A DNA stretch of 64,000 bases from positions 62,001 to 126,000 of the forward strand of contig JAFMVE010000003.1 in the NCBI GenBank assembly GCA_025499705.1, written 5' to 3'. Position 1 is the first letter of the stretch, and every line of letters begins with the position of its first letter. Origin of the DNA: Carboxylicivirga caseinilyticus. Lineage in GTDB: Bacteria > Bacteroidota > Bacteroidia > Bacteroidales > Marinilabiliaceae. This document shows positions 1 through 8,493 of this stretch, one piece after another. Position numbers and translations under genes: made by a program. The notes beneath the pieces were generated by a model that saw nothing but the letters and a program-made list of their open reading frames with translations, had not been told where the DNA came from and did no database searches.

Positions 1-2603
1 GCATCAGGAAAGATAGCCTGGATATCTTCATTTTTTTTCAATGTAGAAATACATCCTTCTGCATCTTGAACTGTAAGGCTTACATTGTAATTACCAAAAC
101 TATCATATTCATGATCAGGCGATGGTTCTTCTGATGTTTGACCATCACCAAAATTCCATTGCCAACTGGTTAAAAGCGTATCTGAGACAGATTGGTCATT
201 AAAACTAAAGGTTACAGGCATGCAACCTAATTTATAATTGCTTTCAAAGTTAACTTCAGGCTTAAAAATTTGAACTGTTTTGGTTAAGGTGTCAATACAT
301 TGATTGATGTCGTGTACAATCAGACTAACCGTATGTGCCCCTTTGTTATTAAAACTGTAGGTAAGTGTAGTGTCTGTAATTAATTCCTTATTATCAATTA
401 AATAGAGATAGTTTGTGGTTATGTTGTTTTGTTTAAACGGAAAATTATCTTTTGTAATTCTTCCGTCAAATACTATTGGATTTTTGGGACATCTTTTATC
501 AGTAGTTATATTAAAATCAGCTCTTAGGTCACGTGCTTTAATTGATCTTCTTGTAAGAAAAGTACATCCATTAGTGTTGTTTGATGCATTGATTTCAACA
601 ATATAATCTCCAGAAACACTATAACTGTGGCTAGGGGAATTTGTGTTTTCAAGCACGCCACTACCATCACCGAAGTCCCATGTGAAGTGATCTGCACCTT
701 TTATTTCGCCCAAAAATTTATAATCCAAAGGCAGATTACAATCATTCACTAAACTTAAATCAATATAGGGTCCGTTAATATAAATAGCATTTGTTTTAGT
801 AATGGAACTCTTGCATCCAAAGTTTATAACTTCAAATGTTATATCCATATAACCGGTGTCTTCGAATTGATGAGGAATAATGTCAGCTGGTAAAATTACA
901 CTACCATCTCCCAAGTCCCATGAAACGTTATACTTTTTATCTGGCTCTTCAACCTTTCCGGATAACATTACAACTTCTGACGCGCAAACCGGACCTTCTG
1001 GTTGTATGGTAAAATATGGTGTTAATTGCTCACCTGCACTTACTGTTAATTCAGATGTATGCAAACATCCCAAATTTGTTTCGACCTGATAAATAATTTT
1101 TTGGTTGCCAATATCAGATTGATAATGTGTATAATTCTCATTATCTGATACAACTATGTTGTTAACTAACCATTGTACTGATTTGATATGATCGTTAGGT
1201 GTATCGTAATGAACATTTGCATGGAGGTTTGTTTCAAAAGGTACACAACCAGTTAAGTTAGAATTGTCTAAAATAATTTCTGGAATTCTTATCTTAATGT
1301 TGTTATTTGCAATCTTCTTACTTTTACAATTGTGTTTGCTTTTAACTTCAAGAGTATCGGAGTAGGTTATAAAATAATTTTCTTCCAGTATTTTTGAGCT
1401 TTCTATATAAATCTGGGGATTTGGGCTATTCGAAGTTACTCCATTGCCAAATTTCCAATTCCATTCAACTGCATTTACAGATCTGTCAAAATATCGCAAA
1501 TTTTGATTCGCCTCGCATAAAAAGGTATCTATGGGTATAAAATCTGCTTCTACATATTCAATGTTGATGATGGTTGATGTGTCTGATTTACAATTGTTGT
1601 TTTCGGCAGTTAAAGTTACTGTTACATTACCATAGTTATTAAAAGCTTTGGTTACATCTTTATTGTTTAGTTGAGTGCCGTCACTAAATGTCCATTTATA
1701 CTGATTTGCATCGGAGCTTGTGTTTATAAAAGCAAGTGGCTCATTTATACATATTGTATCTTTATTGGTTGAAAATGAAGCTTTAACCTTTTCAATTCGA
1801 ATCAATTCGCTTACATCAATTGAATCAGAGCATCCCAATTCATCGGTTATTTTTAAGGCAACATCATATAAACCCTTATTGTTGTATTTATGAAAGGGAG
1901 AATTTAGATCAGATTGCTCATTATCGCCGAACGACCAAATGCTTGAGAAATTTAAAATGCTTTCAGAAAGATTGTTGAAATTTACTTCTATTTCACCGTT
2001 ACAGCTATAAGTTTTATCGGCACCAAATTTTGCAACCGGTTTAAATGATTGAATAAAGTTTTCTTTGGTAACTGATCCGGTACATCCGTTATCGTCTTCG
2101 ACCAATAGAGTAATGGAGAAATCTCCTTGTATAGCATAGGTATGTTCTGTTATTTCATCTGCGCTGATATTGCCATCCCCAAAACTCCATGTATATTGAT
2201 TAATGTTTGCTCCATTTATATTGTTGGGTTGCATATTAACTTTTAAAGGAACACATCCTCTATTATTACCAATTACTTCAATGTCTACTTCGGGCTGCGC
2301 ATAAACAAGTAAATAATTATTCTTAACAATGGTTTCTGTAATATCGTTGTAGGTTGCACTTAATGATATTGTATAAGTGCCAAAGATAGAATAGGTTGTT
2401 TGAGGATTTATTTCTGTTGAAGTGTTCCCATTTCCAAAATCCCAAAAATAAGTTGTGCCTTCAGGGTACGTTGATAGGTTATTGAAACTAATAATGATGG
2501 GCGAACACCCTTTTTGGATATCAGATGAGAAATCAATAATATTCTGGGCATTTGATGTTTTAATAAGTATTGTACTAATAGCTAGTAATAGTATATATCT
2601 CAT
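1..2603 (-). CDS. PKD-repeat surface protein (partial, C-terminus beyond window)
   Basis: The frame is open from an ATG at 2603 to the left edge (867 codons), so the C-terminus is missing. The N-terminus is a signal peptide ending near SNAQ (about residue 20). The rest is a tandem series of roughly 90-residue PKD beta-sandwich domains; repeated WDFGDG / WSFGDG / WNFGDG cores and a recurring Cys near the start of many repeats are visible. Bacteroidota proteins of this build are exported by the type IX system and usually end in a gliding-motility-associated or T9SS sorting domain, which would lie outside the window. It is divergent from the PorP/SprF and OmpA genes at 2700-5788, a common pairing of a large surface adhesin with its outer-membrane partners. 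The ligand is unknown. Confidence 0.85.
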   Translation of the reverse strand, partial: MRYILLLAISTILIKTSNAQNIIDFSSDIQKGCSPIIISFNNLSTYPEGTTYFWDFGNGNTSTEINPQTTYSIFGTYTISLSATYNDITETIVKNNYLLVYAQPEVDIEVIGNNRGCVPLKVNMQPNNINGANINQYTWSFGDGNISADEITEHTYAIQGDFSITLLVEDDNGCTGSVTKENFIQSFKPVAKFGADKTYSCNGEIEVNFNNLSESILNFSSIWSFGDNEQSDLNSPFHKYNNKGLYDVALKITDELGCSDSIDVSELIRIEKVKASFSTNKDTICINEPLAFINTSSDANQYKWTFSDGTQLNNKDVTKAFNNYGNVTVTLTAENNNCKSDTSTIINIEYVEADFIPIDTFLCEANQNLRYFDRSVNAVEWNWKFGNGVTSNSPNPQIYIESSKILEENYFITYSDTLEVKSKHNCKSKKIANNNIKIRIPEIILDNSNLTGCVPFETNLHANVHYDTPNDHIKSVQWLVNNIVVSDNENYTHYQSDIGNQKIIYQVETNLGCLHTSELTVSAGEQLTPYFTIQPEGPVCASEVVMLSGKVEEPDKKYNVSWDLGDGSVILPADIIPHQFEDTGYMDITFEVINFGCKSSITKTNAIYINGPYIDLSLVNDCNLPLDYKFLGEIKGADHFTWDFGDGSGVLENTNSPSHSYSVSGDYIVEINASNNTNGCTFLTRRSIKARDLRADFNITTDKRCPKNPIVFDGRITKDNFPFKQNNITTNYLYLIDNKELITDTTLTYSFNNKGAHTVSLIVHDINQCIDTLTKTVQIFKPEVNFESNYKLGCMPVTFSFNDQSVSDTLLTSWQWNFGDGQTSEEPSPDHEYDSFGNYNVSLTVQDAEGCISTLKKNEDIQAIFPD

Positions 2604-2699
2604 AATGTGTTAAACTTTGTTTGCCGGATATCGAAAATAACAAAAAAATTGCTATTTTCAATTGGTTCCTCTATTTTAACCTTCAATTAATAAGACTGG

Positions 2700-3731
2700 A
2701 TGAAGAAAAGAGTAGATGTTTTGTTGATATATGCTTGTATTATAATACTGTATGTTTGGTTTTTTCCGGCGGTAAAAAGTCAGAATATTCATTTCTCAAA
2801 TTTATATCTGACACATTTAACACTTAATCCGGCTAACATTGGTAGTTTTGATGGAGATCTTCGTGCTGTTGCAATGTATCGGGCTCAAGGTTATAATTTA
2901 GGTGTGCCATACCAAACATTTTATACAAGCTTTGAAAAACCGTTTTTCCCTTTTGATGAACAAATAGATGTTGGTATTTATTATAGCCATGATGATGCAG
3001 GTGAGTATAATTTTCCGGCACATTACCTGTTCGCAAATATTGCAAAAAGAGTTTCTGTTACAAGAACAGTTGCTATAACTGCAGGATTGCAAATTGGTTA
3101 TGTATCAAAGTCATTCAATAGCTTAAATGAAACCTACCCGGATCAATATAGTAGAGAAACAGGATCATTCGACAGAAATTTGCCTACAGCTGAGCAATTT
3201 GATATAAATACTTCAAGTAATGTATCGGCTGGTATGGGTTTTTTGGTTACCAAAACCTTTAGTGAATCTGTTTTAAATGTGGGTTATTCTGCTCAAAACC
3301 TTAACAAACCAAGTGAAACATTTTTTGGGGAAGAAAATCAAACAGATGTACGAAACGTATTTCATACGAAGTTTGAATATTCTATATCCGAATTTATTTT
3401 TACAACGCCCGCATTTGTTCTTGTTGCTCAAGGAAAATCAAGGCAAACATTAATCGGTTCAAATGTTGGTTATAGAATAAATGCAAATAAGAGCATAAGA
3501 AATATTCAAGGAGGGCTTTTTTTAAGAAACGGAATATTGAATAATTTTGAGAGCATAATTTTCGGTTTTGGAATTGACTTTTCAAAATGGAAGTTTTTTT
3601 CGAGTTATGATTTTGATATTTCAGGGTTAAAGTCAAATTATTCTGCCAATACAGGTATTGAATTTGGATTGGTATATATTCTACCCAATTCCTCCTTGCG
3701 AGAAATTATTCACCCTACTGAAAGATTCTAA
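2700..3731 (+). CDS. PorP/SprF family type IX secretion membrane protein
   Basis: 343 residues with an N-terminal signal peptide (cleavage near VKSQ) followed by an NPANIGSFDGD motif that matches the NPAYAG-type N-terminal signature of PorP/SprF proteins. The remainder is alternating beta-strand sequence typical of an outer-membrane barrel. Family members help deliver or anchor large type IX secretion substrates such as gliding adhesins. The next gene, an OmpA-family protein, starts 3 bp after this stop, and the PKD surface protein is divergent 96 bp upstream. The three probably form one surface-protein module. Its specific partner (the PKD protein) is inferred from position only. Confidence 0.88.
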   Translation: MKKRVDVLLIYACIIILYVWFFPAVKSQNIHFSNLYLTHLTLNPANIGSFDGDLRAVAMYRAQGYNLGVPYQTFYTSFEKPFFPFDEQIDVGIYYSHDDAGEYNFPAHYLFANIAKRVSVTRTVAITAGLQIGYVSKSFNSLNETYPDQYSRETGSFDRNLPTAEQFDINTSSNVSAGMGFLVTKTFSESVLNVGYSAQNLNKPSETFFGEENQTDVRNVFHTKFEYSISEFIFTTPAFVLVAQGKSRQTLIGSNVGYRINANKSIRNIQGGLFLRNGILNNFESIIFGFGIDFSKWKFFSSYDFDISGLKSNYSANTGIEFGLVYILPNSSLREIIHPTERF

Positions 3732-3733
3732 GA

Positions 3734-5788
3734 ATGATAAAGAGGATTATTTTAATATTCGCTATTTCTTTCATAGCAATTACATTAAAAGCTCAAATTT
3801 CATTAGATTATAAGAGTTATAAGAATTGGCAATTGATACGGATGTATAAAGAATCTGTATTACTAAAGGATTACTTGACATCAATAGATATTGCGGCAGA
3901 ATTACTTAAGAGAAAGAAAGATGAACCAAAGTTTAAGTTGTATTATGGTAAAGCGTTGTATTTAAGTAAGCAATGGAATATCTCATACGATTTTTTGCGT
4001 TCTGATTTCGATTTACACCCATTTGAAAATGGAGAAATTGCTTTTTATTTAGCGGAATTGGAAAAAGTAAAGGGTAATTATACCGAAGCAATAGATATCT
4101 TAAAAAAACTAAGGTCAAAGACAAAAAGACTAAAGATGGGGGATGTTTCCCGTGATAGGATTGATAATTCTATTTTTGGTTGTGAATTGGCATTGAGATT
4201 ATCTGATACAGTTGTATACACCAAAATTGATCCTCTGAGAATTGATTTTAATGAGCAAATGATTGAATTTGCACCTTATCTGATAAGTAACACTGAATTA
4301 ATTTACGGTGGCGTAACTTCTGATGATTTAATAGAAAAATTGAATAGTCCATATGAATCAAAAAGAGGCTTCTGCTATGTCGTAAAAAATGAAACAGATG
4401 TCTGGAACAAAAAAACAGATTTGCCTCAGCCTTATTTCAATTTTGATGACTTTGATACAGGTGATGGAGCATTGTCTGTTGATGGATTAAGGTTTTATTT
4501 CACGAAATGTAATCGTGATAAAAACAATAAATACATTTGTCATTTATACATGTCAGAAAACCGTAATGGTATATGGAGTTCACCTGAATTATTAAATAAG
4601 AATATTAATAAACAAGGCTATTCTGCCACTCAACCTACAGTTGGTACTTGTTATGATCCTTCACTTGAAGTAGTATATTTTGTTTCTGACCGAAAAGGAG
4701 GAGCAGGAGGTAGCGATATATGGTATGCCATATACGATAAAAAATTAAAAAAACATACTGGTGTTTATAATGCGGGTGCATTTATCAATACAAGTGGAAA
4801 TGAAATAACTCCATTTTACGAACTTGAATCGCATGGCTTGTTTTTTAGTTCGGATTTTCACCCAACTATTGGCGGTTATGACATTTTTTATGCCAAGGGA
4901 GAATTAGTAAATTGGCAAGATCCATTGAATGTCGGTTACCCTATCAATTCACCTTATGATGATATGGATTATTACCGCAATGAGTCCGGAAGTGAAGGTG
5001 TTTTTTGCTCTAACAGATTAACTTACCTGCAAGCAAATAAAGAAGTTTATTTAAATAGAATATTTGGTTTTACCGAGACTGAAGTTGCAAGGGTTTTTGT
5101 AAGTGGTAAAATTAAAACGCAAAAACTTCTAACAAGTGAAGGTATCCCAATAATGGCAGAAGAAAATTCAACCAATGGGGTTTTGTCTAATCAGGTCATT
5201 TCTATTTCACAGGTGGCTGATACCACTGCCTCATTTTTAATAAAAGAAACTTTTACCAATGAAAATGGTGAATTTGGAGTTTGGCTTGATAAGGGTAACG
5301 ATTATAGAATTGAAGTGAAAGATACCCTGGTGGTAGGCGGAGGATTTACTTTCAATACAAAAGATGAAAATGTAAAGGATGTTTTGTCTCTTGATTTAAA
5401 GCCGGTTTTAACTATTCCCACTCAACCAATAGAAATTAAAAATATTAATTATGAGTTTGATAAAATAGCATTAACCAGCGAGGCTAAGGCGGCTTTGGAT
5501 TCTACTCTGTTAACATTGATTGAAAAATATGCAGAGATTAGAATAAGAATTATTTCTCATACTGATAATGTAGGGAGTGAACGTTATAATTTGCGATTAT
5601 CAGAAAAGAGGGCTGAGAATGTTGTTAAATATTTAGTTGAAAAAGGTATTAACCCAGAAAGATTAGAAGCTGTTGGAAAAGGAGAGTCGGATCCTATTGC
5701 CCCAAATGAAAAGGCTGATGGTGCGGATAATCCCGAAGGAAGAAAGAAAAATAGAAGGACAGAATTTGAAGTTGTTGGTTTGCGTTAA
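3734..5788 (+). CDS. OmpA-family protein with TPR and WD40-like (PD40) repeats
   Basis: 684 residues. A signal peptide ends near LKAQ. A TPR-like helical region covers about residues 20-155, followed by PD40-type beta-propeller strands (FVSDRKGGAGGSDIWYA, LFFSSDFHPTIGGYDIFYA) to about 440, a carboxypeptidase-regulatory-like beta domain at about 450-560, and a C-terminal OmpA peptidoglycan-binding domain (IRIISHTDNVGSERYN, LRLSEKRAENVV, GKGESDPIA, RKKNRRTEF). This is the PorE / SprE-neighbour type architecture that tethers outer-membrane secretion machinery to peptidoglycan. It is separated from the PorP/SprF gene by 2 bases, so the two are almost certainly cotranscribed. A weak inverted repeat follows at 5820-5854. 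Confidence 0.9.
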   Translation: MIKRIILIFAISFIAITLKAQISLDYKSYKNWQLIRMYKESVLLKDYLTSIDIAAELLKRKKDEPKFKLYYGKALYLSKQWNISYDFLRSDFDLHPFENGEIAFYLAELEKVKGNYTEAIDILKKLRSKTKRLKMGDVSRDRIDNSIFGCELALRLSDTVVYTKIDPLRIDFNEQMIEFAPYLISNTELIYGGVTSDDLIEKLNSPYESKRGFCYVVKNETDVWNKKTDLPQPYFNFDDFDTGDGALSVDGLRFYFTKCNRDKNNKYICHLYMSENRNGIWSSPELLNKNINKQGYSATQPTVGTCYDPSLEVVYFVSDRKGGAGGSDIWYAIYDKKLKKHTGVYNAGAFINTSGNEITPFYELESHGLFFSSDFHPTIGGYDIFYAKGELVNWQDPLNVGYPINSPYDDMDYYRNESGSEGVFCSNRLTYLQANKEVYLNRIFGFTETEVARVFVSGKIKTQKLLTSEGIPIMAEENSTNGVLSNQVISISQVADTTASFLIKETFTNENGEFGVWLDKGNDYRIEVKDTLVVGGGFTFNTKDENVKDVLSLDLKPVLTIPTQPIEIKNINYEFDKIALTSEAKAALDSTLLTLIEKYAEIRIRIISHTDNVGSERYNLRLSEKRAENVVKYLVEKGINPERLEAVGKGESDPIAPNEKADGADNPEGRKKNRRTEFEVVGLR

Positions 5789-5819
5789 GCATCTATTAAT
5801 GATATTTTACAAAAATCTC

Positions 5820-5854
5820 CCTATCATTCAATTTTATTCTTTTGTAATGATAGG
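5820..5854. terminator. possible bidirectional terminator hairpin
   Basis: CCTATCATT (5820-5828) and AATGATAGG (5846-5854) form a perfect 9-bp stem with a 17-base T-rich loop. It lies between the converging OmpA gene and the lipoprotein gene at 5884. There is no strong U-run, so this is a weak call. Confidence 0.35.
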
Positions 5855-5883
5855 AAGATTAATATTATGAAATGTTCTAAAAA

Positions 5884-6804
5884 TCAATTCAATAAATCTG
5901 ATCGGAGTTGATTGACTGCTTTTGTAAAATCAGTATACTTCTCTTTAGATAATTCAGATGTTGTTAAACTATTAATGATTAGAGTACTGTCTTCGGATGT
6001 TTCAGAGCTAATGATTTCAGAATCAAAATTCATTGAAGCAAAGTGATTATTTAAGACACTTAATTTTTCATAAAATTCTTGAAGCTCTTTATCCTTAAAT
6101 GAATTTGTCATGGATAAGAGATCGTCATAAATTAATTTTTGCTCTGTTATTTTTGTTGCTGATTCTGCAAATAAATCATAGTCATTATGCAGATTTACAG
6201 AAACATATATTATTTCGCAAAATGTTCCAATTGATATAAGAGTCAGTGTTTTTCCATCATCAACATCATATAAATAATTGATAACAGAGTCGTGAAGCTG
6301 ATTAACAATTTGATAAATATCTTGTGGATTTAAATCTGAATCAATTAGCTTGGATCTTAGTTCTTTTGATACAATTGGAGTTAATTCTAAATCCTTAAGA
6401 AGTTCATCTATTAAATGCATATATTCAGACAGATATTCTGATTTTGAAAACGAAGACAGATATGCAAGGTCTGCTAAATACATGCCAAGGGTTATTTTCT
6501 TTTGTGTATTATTCAATGCTTTTTGCGTAATTTCATTTTTGCTGAGTAATGTATTATCGAACGAAACGTTATTACTTTTTATATATTCCAGTATCTCTTC
6601 AGGTGAAGGTAAAGCCATTATCACAGCATCAAGGGTATCAATAATATTGATATCCTCAAAATTTACTTTATCACCTAACGTATTTTTATTTTGTTTACAT
6701 CCAGAACATCCTGCAAGAAGTTGTGTCAATATCACAATTGCAAAAAACACTATAAAGTTTAGACTTGATTTCATAATCATTAATTTAAAGTTTTCTATTT
6801 TCAT
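5884..6804 (-). CDS. hypothetical lipoprotein
   Basis: Up to 306 residues with a lipobox (LLAGC) after a hydrophobic stretch, so it is probably lipidated at about Cys33. The rest is helical, Leu/Ser/Glu-rich and contains no domain I recognise. The ATG at 6804 overlaps the end of the upstream receiver-kinase gene (stop at 6785) by 20 bases; internal Met codons at 6780 and 6774 would remove the overlap and give a more usual signal-peptide length, so the true start may be one of these. It is the last gene of a four-gene minus-strand group with the ABC transporter, a small secreted protein and the degenerate kinase, and probably shares their function at the cell envelope. Confidence 0.75.
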   Translation of the reverse strand: MKIENFKLMIMKSSLNFIVFFAIVILTQLLAGCSGCKQNKNTLGDKVNFEDINIIDTLDAVIMALPSPEEILEYIKSNNVSFDNTLLSKNEITQKALNNTQKKITLGMYLADLAYLSSFSKSEYLSEYMHLIDELLKDLELTPIVSKELRSKLIDSDLNPQDIYQIVNQLHDSVINYLYDVDDGKTLTLISIGTFCEIIYVSVNLHNDYDLFAESATKITEQKLIYDDLLSMTNSFKDKELQEFYEKLSVLNNHFASMNFDSEIISSETSEDSTLIINSLTTSELSKEKYTDFTKAVNQLRSDLLN

Positions 6805-7900
6805 TTAAGAAGGTCCATTCAAACGTAACGGTTCGTTGGTCTTCATTGAGTAACCGGAAAGCTCCGGCATCAAGCTGCATAATGGTTTGACTATAAGAAT
6901 TAAGCAATGAGATTTCCTCCGATAATGAATCATTATCGTTCCATGAGTTAATAAATGCTTCAATTACTAATTGGTTAGTTTCTTTATTTTTTATACTTGA
7001 TATTTTTATCAACTGGTTATCTTCTATTTCTTCAAATACTGTTGATAAAATAGATTGTAATGAACTTTTAAAAAGTAAATTATTTCCATACGCAACTATT
7101 TTGTCATCAATATCAATATCCAATTCAAGATTTTTCTGTTCCAGTATTGAATTCATTTTAACTAATATATACTCAACAGCTGATAACAATGAGAATGGTT
7201 TTCTGTCATTTATTTCGGCAGAAGTACTAATCTGCGTAATATATGAGGCCATCAGTGTAACTTTTCTTAGTTTTTCAACTGATTGGTCTAATTGCGAAAT
7301 TGTACCTGCCATCCGGTTCGACTCAGAAGAATGCTTTATGATTTCAATAACCTTTGTTATTGATACCAAAGGTTTACTTATTTCATTGCCAATAAATTTA
7401 AGAAATCTGTCTTTAGTTTTACTAAGATCAAGAAGTTTCTTGTTGGCTATATTTAGTTCATAGGTACGTTCATTTACTAATTGTTCAAGATCGGTGTTTA
7501 ATCTTTTAAGACTTTCTTTACTTTTCCTTAATTCAATATGTGTTTTAACCCTGGCAAGTAATTCAGCCTGATCAAATGGTTTGGAAATATAATCCTGCCC
7601 ACCAGAATCAAATCCTTCTACCATACTCTGAGAATCTGTTTTTGCAGAAATAAAAATAATAGGCATTAAATCGTATTGATTATTTTTTCTTATTCGTCTG
7701 CAAACTTCAAAACCATCAATTTCAGGCATCATAATATCTAATAATAATAAATCAAAAATTTCATGTTCCAACCAATTGAAAACATCAAACCCACTAATGC
7801 CGATTTCAACATCGTAATGATTGCTGCTTAAGATATTAGCTAAAACCTGAAGATTTTTAGTGTTATCATCAATAATTAGTATTCGCCCCTTTTTCTTCAT
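6785..7900 (-). CDS. receiver domain fused to a degenerate histidine-kinase module
   Basis: 371 residues. Residues 1-120 form an intact receiver domain (IIDDN acidic pair, LLLLDIMMP phospho-Asp, SKPF Lys), followed by a coiled coil (about 125-160) and a HisKA-like dimerisation helix. The motif that should read GHEIRTPL reads IGNEISKPL, so the phospho-acceptor His is Asn172. The ATP-binding region also lacks a recognisable N-box and the DxGxG box (the corresponding stretch is SWNDNDS). It closely resembles the protein at 17324-18505 in its receiver and linker, and that paralog keeps His183, N-box and DHGEG. I infer a phosphorylation-controlled signalling adaptor rather than an active kinase. 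It sits between a secreted protein and a lipoprotein in the ABC-transporter operon. Confidence 0.85.
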   Translation of the reverse strand: MKKKGRILIIDDNTKNLQVLANILSSNHYDVEIGISGFDVFNWLEHEIFDLLLLDIMMPEIDGFEVCRRIRKNNQYDLMPIIFISAKTDSQSMVEGFDSGGQDYISKPFDQAELLARVKTHIELRKSKESLKRLNTDLEQLVNERTYELNIANKKLLDLSKTKDRFLKFIGNEISKPLVSITKVIEIIKHSSESNRMAGTISQLDQSVEKLRKVTLMASYITQISTSAEINDRKPFSLLSAVEYILVKMNSILEQKNLELDIDIDDKIVAYGNNLLFKSSLQSILSTVFEEIEDNQLIKISSIKNKETNQLVIEAFINSWNDNDSLSEEISLLNSYSQTIMQLDAGAFRLLNEDQRTVTFEWTFLNENRKL

Positions 7901-7985
7901 TTTATAGTAAAATTTAAATCATGTGGTTTATTTATCTCACGATGAGGTTTAATTAAATTGAATAATGTATGAGTAGCTTTGATAA

Positions 7986-8468
7986 TTATTGCCAATCAGG
8001 ATCAGGAGGACTATTGGGTGTCGATTGATTATCTGTTTCTATAGGCGTGTGATTTTTAAACGAGCGAATAGTTAAAGCAATACAGTCTGTTTGTTGTTCA
8101 TTTTCAGCAAGTGAAGTTATTTCAATCGCAACTCTGCAAGAATTATCCAATGAAATATTGATTTCTTCAGATAAATCTTTATTGATATTGTCCCATAAGA
8201 CCTCAAGATTTTTAGTGTCGATAAGTTTTAATCCGATTTTTAGATTAGGATTATCTTTGGTTATTATAATGTTGTAATTGCTGTTACCGTATAAAAAACG
8301 AATTACTTTAATTGCATTACCTTTGGTGATCTCAAATAATCTATCTGATTTAGTAATATACTTTTCACCCAACGGAGGGGTTGAATCAAATAAATGTTTA
8401 CAGTCTTGCGCATTAGTGTTTACTGTAAATAGATACATGATACAAATGAAGAATGATAATCTTATCAT
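7986..8468 (-). CDS. small secreted protein of unknown function
   Basis: 160 residues beginning with a clear signal peptide (cleavage after about NTNAQ). The mature part is predicted to be beta-rich, has Cys residues near positions 23, 110 and 128, and ends in a Pro/Ser/Asn-rich tail. I do not recognise the family. It lies 25 bp after the ABC-transporter gene and 85 bp before the degenerate receiver-kinase gene on the same strand, so it is likely part of one operon. A periplasmic accessory or sensing role for the transporter/signalling pair is possible but unproven. Confidence 0.7.
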   Translation of the reverse strand: MIRLSFFICIMYLFTVNTNAQDCKHLFDSTPPLGEKYITKSDRLFEITKGNAIKVIRFLYGNSNYNIIITKDNPNLKIGLKLIDTKNLEVLWDNINKDLSEEINISLDNSCRVAIEITSLAENEQQTDCIALTIRSFKNHTPIETDNQSTPNSPPDPDWQ

Positions 8469-8493
8469 AGTTAAATATTTTAAATATTATACC

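Noticed and set aside
415..1089. Plus-strand frames of 63 and 69 codons inside the PKD gene
   Set aside because: They lie antisense to a well-supported coding frame with PKD motifs and show no signal or family of their own.
6350..6808. 152-codon plus-strand frame opposite the lipoprotein gene
   Set aside because: The minus strand has a lipobox and operon context; the plus frame is a by-product of codon composition.
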